From the NCBI RefSeq assembly GCF_000336615.1, contig NZ_AOLW01000015.1:469263-533262 (forward strand): a stretch of DNA of 64,000 bases, read 5' to 3'. The position numbers and the translations under genes were made by a program. Numbering within the stretch: position 1 is the first letter of the stretch; the number at the start of each line of letters is the position of its first letter. Below, one piece after another: positions 44,611 through 51,925 of this stretch. The notes beneath the pieces are model-generated. The model was not told the DNA's origin, searched no databases, and worked only from the letters and a program-made list of their open reading frames with translations. The DNA is from Haloarcula amylolytica JCM 13557. Its GTDB lineage: Archaea; Halobacteriota; Halobacteria; Halobacteriales; Haloarculaceae.

Positions 44611-44650
44611 ACTACGGCGAAGGCGGTCCCCGAATAAAAAACCTCCCGAG

Positions 44651-45646
44651 CTATCGCCGGAAGGAGAGGCCCTCGATATCACCGTCGGCGACGCCGGCGA
44701 TACCCGCGCCGAGGGCGAAGGCGACCTGCTGTGCGCCTCCGCGGAGTTTGCCCGTCAATCCGCGCTCAGGCTCGTACTCCTTGATCGTCACAGCCTCGCC
44801 CAGCCGTTGCTCCAGGCTCGCCTCGACGTCGTCGCGCGTGCCGAGCCGGTCGACGAGCCCACGCTCTTCGGCCTCGTCACCGAGGAAGATGCGCGCTTCG
44901 GTGTCCTTGAGCGTCTCGGCGTCCATCTCGCGGCCCTCGGCCACGGTGTCGATGAACTGGTCGTAGTAGTCGTCGACGATGCCCTGGAGGTACTCGCGTT
45001 CGTCCTCGGTCATCTCCTTCAGCGGAACGCCGGCGTCCTTGTACTCGCCGGCGGTGAACTGCTCGTAGGAGAGGCCCAGGCGGTCGGCCAGTTCCTTGGC
45101 GTTGACCCGCGAGCCGACGACGCCGATCGAGCCGACGATAGAGCCCTCGCGCGCCCAGAGCTCGTCACAGCCGGCGGCGATGTCGTAGCCGCCGCTGGCA
45201 CAGACGTCCGTGGCGTAGGCGATGGTCGGGCCGTCGAACTCCTCGGCGGCGATGCGGATGTCCTCGCTGGGGACGATTTCGCCGCCCGGCGTGTTCAGTT
45301 TCAGGAGCAGCGCCTCTGAGCCCCGGTCCGCGTCGGCACGGTCTATCTGTTCGACGATGTCGTCGGCCGACGCGCCCACCGGCGGACTGGTGATGCCGCC
45401 ACCGCCGTCACGGCTGATCGGCCCTTCGACGGCGACCTCCGCGACGTTGTGTGCTGGGAGTAGGGAGCCGGCGATGTTGCTGCCGATACGGGCTGTGGCG
45501 ACGGCGACAGCGACGACCAACAGGACGCCGAGCAACTGGGCGAGGTTGTCGGGTGTTCTGACAAACAGCACCCACCCCAGGACCGTGCCGATACCGACGA
45601 TAATTACGACCAGTAACCCACGTATGATGTCGTCTGCGCCCGCCAT
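44651..45646 (-). CDS. signal peptide peptidase SppA-like serine protease
   Basis: A 331-aa membrane-anchored protease that degrades cleaved signal peptides. Two N-terminal spans lie within residues 9-55. The catalytic pair is Ser151 (DVCASGGYDIAAG) and Lys203 (AGEYKDAG), 52 residues apart exactly as in Bacillus SppA. EMTEDEREYLQGIVDDYYDQFIDTVAEGR is the family helix. It overlaps the PAC2 gene by one base, so the two are co-translated. Confidence 0.93.
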   Translation of the reverse strand: MAGADDIIRGLLVVIIVGIGTVLGWVLFVRTPDNLAQLLGVLLVVAVAVATARIGSNIAGSLLPAHNVAEVAVEGPISRDGGGGITSPPVGASADDIVEQIDRADADRGSEALLLKLNTPGGEIVPSEDIRIAAEEFDGPTIAYATDVCASGGYDIAAGCDELWAREGSIVGSIGVVGSRVNAKELADRLGLSYEQFTAGEYKDAGVPLKEMTEDEREYLQGIVDDYYDQFIDTVAEGREMDAETLKDTEARIFLGDEAEERGLVDRLGTRDDVEASLEQRLGEAVTIKEYEPERGLTGKLRGGAQQVAFALGAGIAGVADGDIEGLSFRR

Positions 45647-46383
45647 TACTGATACATCCCGAGCGGCCGTGCGCTCGTGCTCTCCTCCTGGTTCTCCTGG
45701 AGCTGCTGGGCAAGTTGTGCCTTGGCTCGACCGATTTCCTCGGCCTGCTCGACCAGCGCATCGGTGTCGACCTCGAAGTCGGCCAGCGGGCTGATCGCCG
45801 TCTGCAGGAGCGCCCGAGCCGCTTCCGGGTCAGGAAAGCGCTGGTCGGCCTCGACGATGAGCCCGATGCTCGTCAGCCCGACCCGCTGTGATTCGTGGAC
45901 CAGCGCGCCGGTTGGCCCGGTAATCGCGCCGTTCTCCGAGGGCGGGTCCACGTCTGCCTCCTCTAGCATCGCCGCCCCGTCACCCGTCGAGACGCCGTAC
46001 ACGTCCGGAACACCGTCTTTCTCGGCAGGACGGCCGCTGAGGTAGATCGGCGTCGCGTCGTTGGCCTCGAACCAACTGACCATGCAGCCGGCGAACTCCT
46101 TCGCGCCGGACGGGGAGATCGGGGCATCGCTCTGGAGGACTAGCAGGTCACGGCCCTCGTCAGCGTACAGCCGGACCGGCGGGCGAACCTCCGGGTCGTC
46201 CGTTCCGTACACGGCGATCTCTGGCAACCCCTCGCAGTGGGCCGATGCGTAGTACTCCATGTCGTAGACGTCGACGAGGTGGTCGGCGGCTATCTTGCCG
46301 ACGAGTCCGACGCCCGGGAGCCCCTCGACCAGTGTCGGGGAATCGAGCGAAATGTCGTCGCGGTGGACCTGTATGTGTGCCAT
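45646..46383 (-). CDS. PAC2-family protein (proteasome assembly chaperone-like)
   Basis: A 245-aa cytosolic protein. The PAC2 family includes eukaryotic proteasome assembly chaperones and archaeal PbaA/PbaB. Signs are LVEGLPGVGLVGKIAADHLVD near the start, the central APISPSGAKEFAG and PTGALVHESQRVGLTSIGLIVEAD. The C-terminus is a helical Gln/Glu-rich segment. Its pairing with SppA suggests a shared role in protein quality control. ATG 46383 (MAHIQVHRDDI) is well placed. Confidence 0.88.
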   Translation of the reverse strand: MAHIQVHRDDISLDSPTLVEGLPGVGLVGKIAADHLVDVYDMEYYASAHCEGLPEIAVYGTDDPEVRPPVRLYADEGRDLLVLQSDAPISPSGAKEFAGCMVSWFEANDATPIYLSGRPAEKDGVPDVYGVSTGDGAAMLEEADVDPPSENGAITGPTGALVHESQRVGLTSIGLIVEADQRFPDPEAARALLQTAISPLADFEVDTDALVEQAEEIGRAKAQLAQQLQENQEESTSARPLGMYQ

Positions 46384-46470
46384 ACCTCGGGTATCGGCCG
46401 CCGGCGGCTTGAAAGCCATGGGCCGGTGCCGTTCGAAACCCACAAACCGACCGCCAGCGAACGCCGGACA

Positions 46471-47382
46471 ATGGAACCACTCGACCGCTACCGACCCATC
46501 ATCGACGACTTCGAGGCGTTCATCGACGCGTGTGAACGCCCGCTGCCGTCGGCTGTCAGGGTCAACACCATCAAAGCCTCCGTCGAGCGGGTCCGAACGG
46601 CGCTTGCGGACGCGGACATCGCCTACGACCCCGTCGACTGGCACGACGGCCTGTTCGTCCTGCCCGAGGACTCCCCCGGCGCGAACTGGCCGTACTTCCA
46701 CGGCTGGATTCACGGGCAGGAGGAAGTGTCCGTGATTCCGGCGACCGTACTGGACCCCCAGCCCGGCGAGCGAGTCTGGGACGCCTGTGCAGCACCGGGG
46801 AGCAAGACGACCCAGCTCGCCGCGCTGATGGAGGACACCGGCGAAGTCGTCGCGACCGACAACAACCTCGGGCGGATCTCGGCGCTGCGGACCAATACCG
46901 AGCGGCTGGGCGCGACCACGGTTGCCGTCACCCACGAGGACGGCCGCAACCACTCGCTCAAGCCCTTCGGCGGCGAAGAGTACGACCGCGCGCTCGTCGA
47001 CGTGCCCTGCTCCTGTGAGGGGACCATCCGCAAGAACCCGGATACGCTGGAGGACTGGACGCTCTCGCACGTCGAAGGCATCTCCGGCGTCCAGAAGGGC
47101 ATCCTCAAACGGGCCATCGAAGTGACCGAACCGGGCGGAACCGTCGTCTACTCCACCTGCACGTTCGCTCCGGAGGAAAACGAGGCCGTGCTTGACTACG
47201 TGCTCGACGAGGTCGCCTGTGAGATCGTGGACTACGACCTCCCGCTCGACCACGCACCGGGAATCACCGAGTGGCAGGACGAGAGATTCGACCCCAGCGT
47301 CACCAACGCCAAGCGCATCTACCCGCATCACAACGACACGGGCGGGTTCTTCTGTGCGAAACTGGAGGTGCCCGCGGAATGA
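46471..47382 (+). CDS. NSUN/RsmB-type RNA cytosine-C5 methyltransferase
   Basis: A 303-aa SAM-dependent enzyme of the NOL1/NOP2/sun family. SAM motif DACAAPGSKTTQLAALM, catalytic Cys in PCSCEGTIRKNP and the releasing Cys in STCTFAPEEN are all present. Recognition sequence PLPSAVRVNTIKA is at the N-terminus. The target may be rRNA or tRNA. ATG 46471 (MEPLDRYRPI) is the start. Its last four bases overlap the next gene (ATGA), a small partner-like protein. Confidence 0.92.
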   Translation: MEPLDRYRPIIDDFEAFIDACERPLPSAVRVNTIKASVERVRTALADADIAYDPVDWHDGLFVLPEDSPGANWPYFHGWIHGQEEVSVIPATVLDPQPGERVWDACAAPGSKTTQLAALMEDTGEVVATDNNLGRISALRTNTERLGATTVAVTHEDGRNHSLKPFGGEEYDRALVDVPCSCEGTIRKNPDTLEDWTLSHVEGISGVQKGILKRAIEVTEPGGTVVYSTCTFAPEENEAVLDYVLDEVACEIVDYDLPLDHAPGITEWQDERFDPSVTNAKRIYPHHNDTGGFFCAKLEVPAE

Positions 47383-47879
47383 GCGACCAGAGCACGGAGT
47401 TCACGCGGCTCCCAGAGACAGACGAGGAGCGCGAGGACCCCGAGCGGGCGACCCGCGAAGAAGTGCTCGACTTCTGGGCTGAACGCTTCGGCGTCCCGCC
47501 GGAGACCTTCGAGGGGTACACGTTCTGGGAACGTGGTGCTGGCAAACTGTGGCTGTATCAGGGGAGTCCGCCATCGCCTGTCGATATCGAGGGCCTGGGG
47601 ATGACGTTCCTGCGGACGCGCCAGGAACACTGGAAACCGACGCTGGAGTCCGTCCAGCGGTTCGGAGAGCACGCCAGCCAGAACGTCATCCACCTCGATG
47701 AGGACGCTGCCCGAGCGTTCGTGGCCGGCGAGGACCAGGAACTCGACTGGGACGGCGACTGGGGGTATCTGGTCGTCACCCACGACCTCGCCGGCGAGGC
47801 CGAACCGGTCGGCGTCGGCCTGTACGTCTACGGCGAACTCAGGTCACAGGTGCCGAAAGGACGTCGCCGAGAGGTCTGA
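47379..47879 (+). CDS. small partner protein of the NSUN methyltransferase (DUF7122-like)
   Basis: A 166-aa acidic protein. The middle (EEVLDFWAERFGVPPETFEGYTFWERGAGKLWLYQG) resembles the extra RNA-binding region found at the C-terminus of RsmF-type methyltransferases, and the ending (GVGLYVYGELRSQVPKGRRREV) resembles a PUA-like tail. It overlaps the methyltransferase gene by 4 bases. It therefore looks like an RNA-binding subunit encoded as a separate gene. The family name is from memory. Confidence 0.78.
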   Translation: MSDQSTEFTRLPETDEEREDPERATREEVLDFWAERFGVPPETFEGYTFWERGAGKLWLYQGSPPSPVDIEGLGMTFLRTRQEHWKPTLESVQRFGEHASQNVIHLDEDAARAFVAGEDQELDWDGDWGYLVVTHDLAGEAEPVGVGLYVYGELRSQVPKGRRREV

Positions 47880-47912
47880 TTCAAGCAGTGCGACCGCTCC
47901 GGTGAGAGCGGC

Positions 47913-49721
47913 TCAGCCGCTGAAAGACTTCGCGGCCGCCGTTCCCTGCAACGCGTACAACTCCGCGTACGTCCCGTCGTCGTCGAGCAGTTCGGCGTGG
48001 CTGCCCTGTTCCGTGACCTGCCCGTCCTCGACAGTGTAGATTCGGTCGGCGTTCGAGACGGTCGAGAGCCGGTGGGCGATTGCGATCACGGTCTGGTCCC
48101 CGTCGAGCGTCTCGACGGTTCGATGGATTTGCCGTTCCAGGTTCGAGTCGAGGTCGCTGGTGGCCTCATCGAGTACGAGTATCTCTGCGTCCGTCAGCAG
48201 CGCGCGGGCCAGTGCGACCCGCTGGCGTTGCCCGCCGGACAGTTTCACGCCGTCGTCGCCCAGCACTGTGTCGAGCCCCTGCGGGAGGTCATCGAGGAAT
48301 TCGAGGACGAGGGCCTTCTCGGCCACTTCGTAGAGTGTCTCGTCGGAGATATCCCGACCGGCAGTGAGGTTGTACCGCAACGTGTCGTTGAAGATATGTG
48401 GGTCCTGTCGAACCATCGCAACAGCGTCACGCCATTCGCCGAGGGCATAGGTCGAAATCGGCGTTCCGTTCGCCAGGATATCACCGCCGTCCGGGGCATA
48501 GAGCCGAGTGAGCAGCGAGACGACTGTCGATTTGCCGCCACCGGACTCGCCGACGATACCGACGAACTCGCCTCGCTCGACAGTCATCGAGAAGTCCGCG
48601 AGTACTGGCTCGTCCTCGTAGGCGAACGAGGCGTTCTCGAACGCGATTTCCTTGATGCAGTCCGGGACCGGCTTCCCACCGGTCGGTTCCTGCTGGGTTT
48701 CGAGGCGGTCGATGAACTGGTGGGTGCGAACCAGATGTGGTAGCTCTCCCTCGATGGCGTAGATGGTAGAATTGAGCGAACTCAGTCGGGGCGCGAGTCG
48801 GAGCATCGCGAACAGGAACACGCCGAGTTCAGCGATCGACAGCGCCCGGAAACTGATTGCGACGTAGACGAGACCGAACAGGAGCAGCGAGACCGAGAGC
48901 CGATAGAGACTACCGATTGCGACCTCGTTCCGGCGAACGGCGATGCTGGTTGCAGTGTATCGGTCGAGTGTATCCCGGAACTCGGCAAGCAGTCCGTCGC
49001 GCATGCCGAACAGCTTCACGTCACGGATACCCTGCGTCCCCGCCTGTGTTGTCTCCTGCAGCCGTTCGTTTGCCGTCGCCACACGGTCGCCGACGGCGTA
49101 CCCGGGCTCGATGCCGTATCTGATGAGCGCCGTGACCCCGCCGAGAGCGACAGCCGCACCGACTGCCAGCATCGGCGCGATAGCCAGTGCGATTCCGATG
49201 TAGACCAGACAGAGGATTCCCTGCTGGAAGAACTGGATAATCCGGCCGATGACACGGCCGGCGTACCGGGTCTGTGTCAGAATCGTGTTCATGATGTCGT
49301 CGGACCCCTTGTCGTCGTAGTAGGCGACCGACGCGTTCATCGCCAGTTCGTAGGCCCGGTTTTTGAGGTCGCGTTCGTACGCCTGTGTAAGCTTCGCCGC
49401 GAGCCATTTCACCGCAAACGATGCCGTGAACCGGACGACCATCACGCACGCGAGGCCGAGTAGCAGGGATTCGAGCGTGAGCGGCAGTCCGGCGGCGGCG
49501 TACGCGGACAGGAACTGACCGGTAACACCGTCCGCCTGAAGCGGGAGGCCTTGCCCGGCCTGTGCGGCGTCGAGTATCGGAAACAGGAACGAGAGGCCGA
49601 CGCCCTCCAGCAGCATCACGAAGAGGCTGGCGGCGACGATACTCCCCGTCAGCGCCGGACGATACAGTGCCACACGGCGCAGCGATGCGTATTTCTCACT
49701 GACGGAGGGAGTATCAGCCAT
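47913..49721 (-). CDS. ABC exporter (fused membrane and ATPase domains), RiPP D-protein candidate
   Basis: A 602-aa half-transporter. Six membrane spans lie within residues 20-325, and the ATPase domain follows. It has Walker A VGESGGGKSTVVSLL, signature KLSGGQRQRVALARAL, Walker B ILVLDEATSDLD and switch His (IAHRLS). It resembles the exporters of lasso and other RiPP clusters (McjD-like), which pump out the peptide and give self-immunity. It is divergent from the B1-B2 pair, sharing a 150-base promoter region. No peptidase C39 domain is fused, consistent with the separate B2 peptidase. Confidence 0.88.
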   Translation of the reverse strand: MADTPSVSEKYASLRRVALYRPALTGSIVAASLFVMLLEGVGLSFLFPILDAAQAGQGLPLQADGVTGQFLSAYAAAGLPLTLESLLLGLACVMVVRFTASFAVKWLAAKLTQAYERDLKNRAYELAMNASVAYYDDKGSDDIMNTILTQTRYAGRVIGRIIQFFQQGILCLVYIGIALAIAPMLAVGAAVALGGVTALIRYGIEPGYAVGDRVATANERLQETTQAGTQGIRDVKLFGMRDGLLAEFRDTLDRYTATSIAVRRNEVAIGSLYRLSVSLLLFGLVYVAISFRALSIAELGVFLFAMLRLAPRLSSLNSTIYAIEGELPHLVRTHQFIDRLETQQEPTGGKPVPDCIKEIAFENASFAYEDEPVLADFSMTVERGEFVGIVGESGGGKSTVVSLLTRLYAPDGGDILANGTPISTYALGEWRDAVAMVRQDPHIFNDTLRYNLTAGRDISDETLYEVAEKALVLEFLDDLPQGLDTVLGDDGVKLSGGQRQRVALARALLTDAEILVLDEATSDLDSNLERQIHRTVETLDGDQTVIAIAHRLSTVSNADRIYTVEDGQVTEQGSHAELLDDDGTYAELYALQGTAAAKSFSG

Positions 49722-49738
49722 TGGTCCGGATGCGAGTT

Positions 49739-49751
49739 CTATGTAACATAG
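49739..49751. promoter_or_regulatory. palindrome CTATG-TAA-CATAG in the exporter/B1 divergent region
   Basis: Perfect 5-bp arms around three bases, 18 bases upstream of the exporter start codon. This is close to where the exporter TATA box or a repressor site should be. It is a candidate operator. Confidence 0.45.
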
Positions 49752-49836
49752 TTACCGACTCTCTACGGTTGGGCAGTACGGGAGCGAAGGGAGCGTCTAC
49801 CGCCTGTCTGGGTCGTGACGGCGACGAAAAGAGGCC

Positions 49837-49846
49837 ATAACAAATA
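49837..49846 (+). promoter_or_regulatory. promoter element ATAACAAATA upstream of B1
   Basis: TATA-like decamer beginning 35 bases before the B1 ATG. The same ten bases recur upstream of the precursor gene (50635-50644), which suggests co-regulated promoters. Confidence 0.55.
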
Positions 49847-49871
49847 GTGCGAGTATCCCTGGAGTCCACAT

Positions 49872-50168
49872 ATGGTCGCGATAGATTCTGGATCGGCTGT
49901 CGTCGCAACTGATAACTGTGTCACCACGACAATCGACGGCGAGATCGTGCTGCTCAACAACGAGACGGGGCGGTATCAGGGTCTGTCGGGCGTCGGCCCG
50001 GACATCTGGGACCGAATCCAGGAACCGACGGAACCAGCGGCTATCGTCTCAACGCTGGTCGAGGTGTACGATGTCTCCAGAGACCGAGTGGCAAATGACG
50101 TGGAACGATTCCTGGAAACGCTTGCCGCGGAGCAACTCATCAAGGTCGATGCGAGCCCGACTCCGTGA
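49872..50168 (+). CDS. PqqD-family RiPP recognition protein (lasso B1)
   Basis: A 98-aa protein with the full PqqD/RRE layout. Strands with ETGRYQGLSGVGPDIWDRI (residues about 31-49) match the dGxxxxLNxxGxxIW core, and helices ending FLETLAAEQLIKVD follow. In lasso pathways this discrete B1 protein binds the leader peptide and presents it to the B2 peptidase and the cyclase. It overlaps the B2 gene by 20 bases, so both are made together. It is the first gene of the cluster's forward strand. Confidence 0.9.
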   Translation: MVAIDSGSAVVATDNCVTTTIDGEIVLLNNETGRYQGLSGVGPDIWDRIQEPTEPAAIVSTLVEVYDVSRDRVANDVERFLETLAAEQLIKVDASPTP

Positions 50169-50586
50169 GTTCAGGGCGTTGCCACGGGCGCAGAAGCTAT
50201 TGCTCTGTGAAGCTGTGGTACTGATCGTTGCGAGCAAGGTACTGCTTGCAGTCGCTGGGCTGGAGGACGCAGAGCGATATTTCGGTATGGTCTCTCAGTA
50301 CCTCCCGTGTCATCGTCAGTCCGGGTCACCAGAGTCAGTACGGTGGGCGGTTCTGACAGCAGGATCACGTCTCCCAGGTTCCTACGATTGTCTTGACCGA
50401 GCACTCACTGGTAGCACACTGCTGGTAGCAAACGACCTGCCGCATCGTCTCCGCTTCGGCGTGGACACCCAGTCCGAGACGTTCGAGGCTCACGCTTGGA
50501 TCGAGTCCAACGGGGCTGTCCTTATCGGGGATGTCGACGACTTTGGGCGCTTCCGCACACTCACGGAACGCGAAGTACGTGGCTAA
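50149..50586 (+). CDS. lasso-type leader peptidase (B2, transglutaminase-like)
   Basis: A 145-aa cysteine protease of the lasso peptide B2 family. The conserved Cys81 lies in YDCLDRALTGSTLLVAN, His115 in FEAHAWIES and Asp128 in LIGDVDD, forming the Cys-His-Asp triad. An N-terminal helix (KLLLCEAVVLIVASKVLLA) is typical. It cuts the leader after a conserved penultimate Thr. It overlaps B1 by 20 bases. Similarity is strongest in the motif RxRFGVDTQSETFEAHAWIE, which is diagnostic for B2. Confidence 0.92.
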   Translation: MRARLREFRALPRAQKLLLCEAVVLIVASKVLLAVAGLEDAERYFGMVSQYLPCHRQSGSPESVRWAVLTAGSRLPGSYDCLDRALTGSTLLVANDLPHRLRFGVDTQSETFEAHAWIESNGAVLIGDVDDFGRFRTLTEREVRG

Positions 50587-50634
50587 CGAATAGTAAACAC
50601 GGCATTCTGTATGAATTCAACAGTAATGAGTACT

Positions 50635-50644
50635 ATAACAAATA
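50635..50644 (+). promoter_or_regulatory. promoter element ATAACAAATA upstream of the precursor gene
   Basis: The same decamer as upstream of B1. It begins 44 bases before the precursor ATG, implying an mRNA leader of about 15-18 bases. Separate promoters for B1-B2 and the precursor would allow higher precursor expression. Confidence 0.6.
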
Positions 50645-50678
50645 CATCTACATCTGAAACCAGAGGCGGGGGTAACCC

Positions 50679-50777
50679 ATGAAGGAATACGAAACGCCGT
50701 CGGTCGAAACGTACGGAACTGTCGAAGAAAAGACGAACTGGTGGGACCACGACGACGGATACGGGAAGTGGAGCTAG
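50679..50777 (+). CDS. lasso-like RiPP precursor peptide, 32 aa
   Basis: A 32-residue peptide too short for standard ORF calling. The leader has Tyr4, Pro7, Val9, Gly13 and Thr19. This is the lasso leader pattern YxxPx[LV]xxxGxxxxxT with exact Pro-to-Gly (6) and Pro-to-Thr (12) spacing. Cleavage two residues after the penultimate-Thr rule, after Asn20, gives a 12-residue core WWDHDDGYGKWS. Core acidic residues are at 3, 5 and 6; none is at 7-9, where lasso rings close. The last residue is Ser32, the position phosphorylated in paeninodin. It lies between B2 and the kinase. Confidence 0.85.
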   Translation: MKEYETPSVETYGTVEEKTNWWDHDDGYGKWS

Positions 50778-51010
50778 CGTCCGCAGTCGGTTCACGTATC
50801 TAACTGATCCCTCCTTTATTGATCCTCGACACTGGCACCGGTCAGTGGCTACGTCGTGACGGTTTCGTGGCTGTGTGTCGGAAGTAGAGAGTGCATTCTT
50901 ATCCACCACAGCAGTCAAGCGATCTGGTATGAACCAGGGGTGTCGTAGATGGGGTGTGTTTCAGCACGGACGGAATCGATGGACAACTACGCAGGGAGGG
51001 ACCTAGCAGG

Positions 51011-51925
51011 ATGGCAACAGTAAACACAGCCACGTACGAAGCCTTTGGACTGACAGTCCGCTCGGCATTCGACGTACCGGAGCTTCCGCCCGCTGAGACA
51101 GAGCCCGACGGGCGGGCCGACGTCACCATCACTGAAGAACGGCTCCCTCGCCCACTGTCGGCTGACTCCGAATCGACCTTTCACGCGGTAGACGAGCGCG
51201 AATACTACCTTCTATACGACGCCGCAACGGTCAGAATTCTCGACGGGACGTCCATCGCTGTAGACCCGGCCTCGGACGTGCCAGGCGAAGTCCTCCGCCA
51301 CGTACTGGTCGGCCCGGCGTTGAATCACTTGCTGGACCAGCGGGGCTACTTCGTGCTGCACGCCAGTACCGTCAGCATCAACGGGCGTGCAGTGGCGTTC
51401 GTCGGGGAGTCCGGGGTCGGAAAAACGACGACTGCGATGGCCTGTTTGCTTGACGGGCACCGTGTCCTGAGCGACGACGTGGCTGCGATAACGCTGGATA
51501 ATGCGGGACCAGTCGTTCGGAGCGGCTACCCATCGATGAAACTCGACCCGGAGGCAGTTGCGGCATTTGACCCCCCGGTCGAGCCGCCGGAACAGGTCCA
51601 CAGCGGGCGCCCGCGACATTTCTACGGGCTCAGACACGACCAGCCCGCGACTCCGGTGCCGCTAGAACGCATCTATCTGCTCGAAGACGGCGACTCTATC
51701 GGGGTGGATTCAGTCAGGCCGGACGAACAGGTCATGGCGCTCGTCGATAACACGTACACACTGGGCGCGCTGGACGCCGACGGCCAGGCCGTGTCCAATT
51801 TCAGTGCTTGCGGGGAGATCGTCGACATGACAGATATAAAACGGCTCCGCCGACCGTTCGATCTCGATATGCTCCCGGAGGTCGTAGCCCGGATTCAGTC
51901 TGATCTCAAGAGTGAGCCATGCTAA
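51011..51925 (+). CDS. HPr-kinase-like precursor kinase
   Basis: A 304-aa protein with a C-terminal HPrK/PckA-type kinase fold. Walker A GESGVGKTT is at 132-140 and GHRVLSDDVAAI (Asp155-Asp156) matches the HPrK second motif GHRLVADD. HAST at about 117 and SGYPSMKLD later are typical of the HPrK-like family in lasso clusters. In paeninodin-type clusters this enzyme phosphorylates the C-terminal Ser of the precursor. Here the precursor also ends in Ser. ATG 51011 follows a purine-rich GGGAGGGA site; upstream in-frame extension is unlikely. Confidence 0.88.
   Translation: MATVNTATYEAFGLTVRSAFDVPELPPAETEPDGRADVTITEERLPRPLSADSESTFHAVDEREYYLLYDAATVRILDGTSIAVDPASDVPGEVLRHVLVGPALNHLLDQRGYFVLHASTVSINGRAVAFVGESGVGKTTTAMACLLDGHRVLSDDVAAITLDNAGPVVRSGYPSMKLDPEAVAAFDPPVEPPEQVHSGRPRHFYGLRHDQPATPVPLERIYLLEDGDSIGVDSVRPDEQVMALVDNTYTLGALDADGQAVSNFSACGEIVDMTDIKRLRRPFDLDMLPEVVARIQSDLKSEPC

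Noticed and set aside
50929-51006. Second small precursor candidate (25 aa, MNQGCRRWGVFQ...)
   Set aside because: It lacks the Tyr-Pro-Gly-Thr leader pattern and overlaps the kinase leader region without its own promoter.
50949-51023. Small frame of 24 aa (MGCVSARTESMD...)
   Set aside because: It runs into the kinase start and has no leader pattern or ribosome site.
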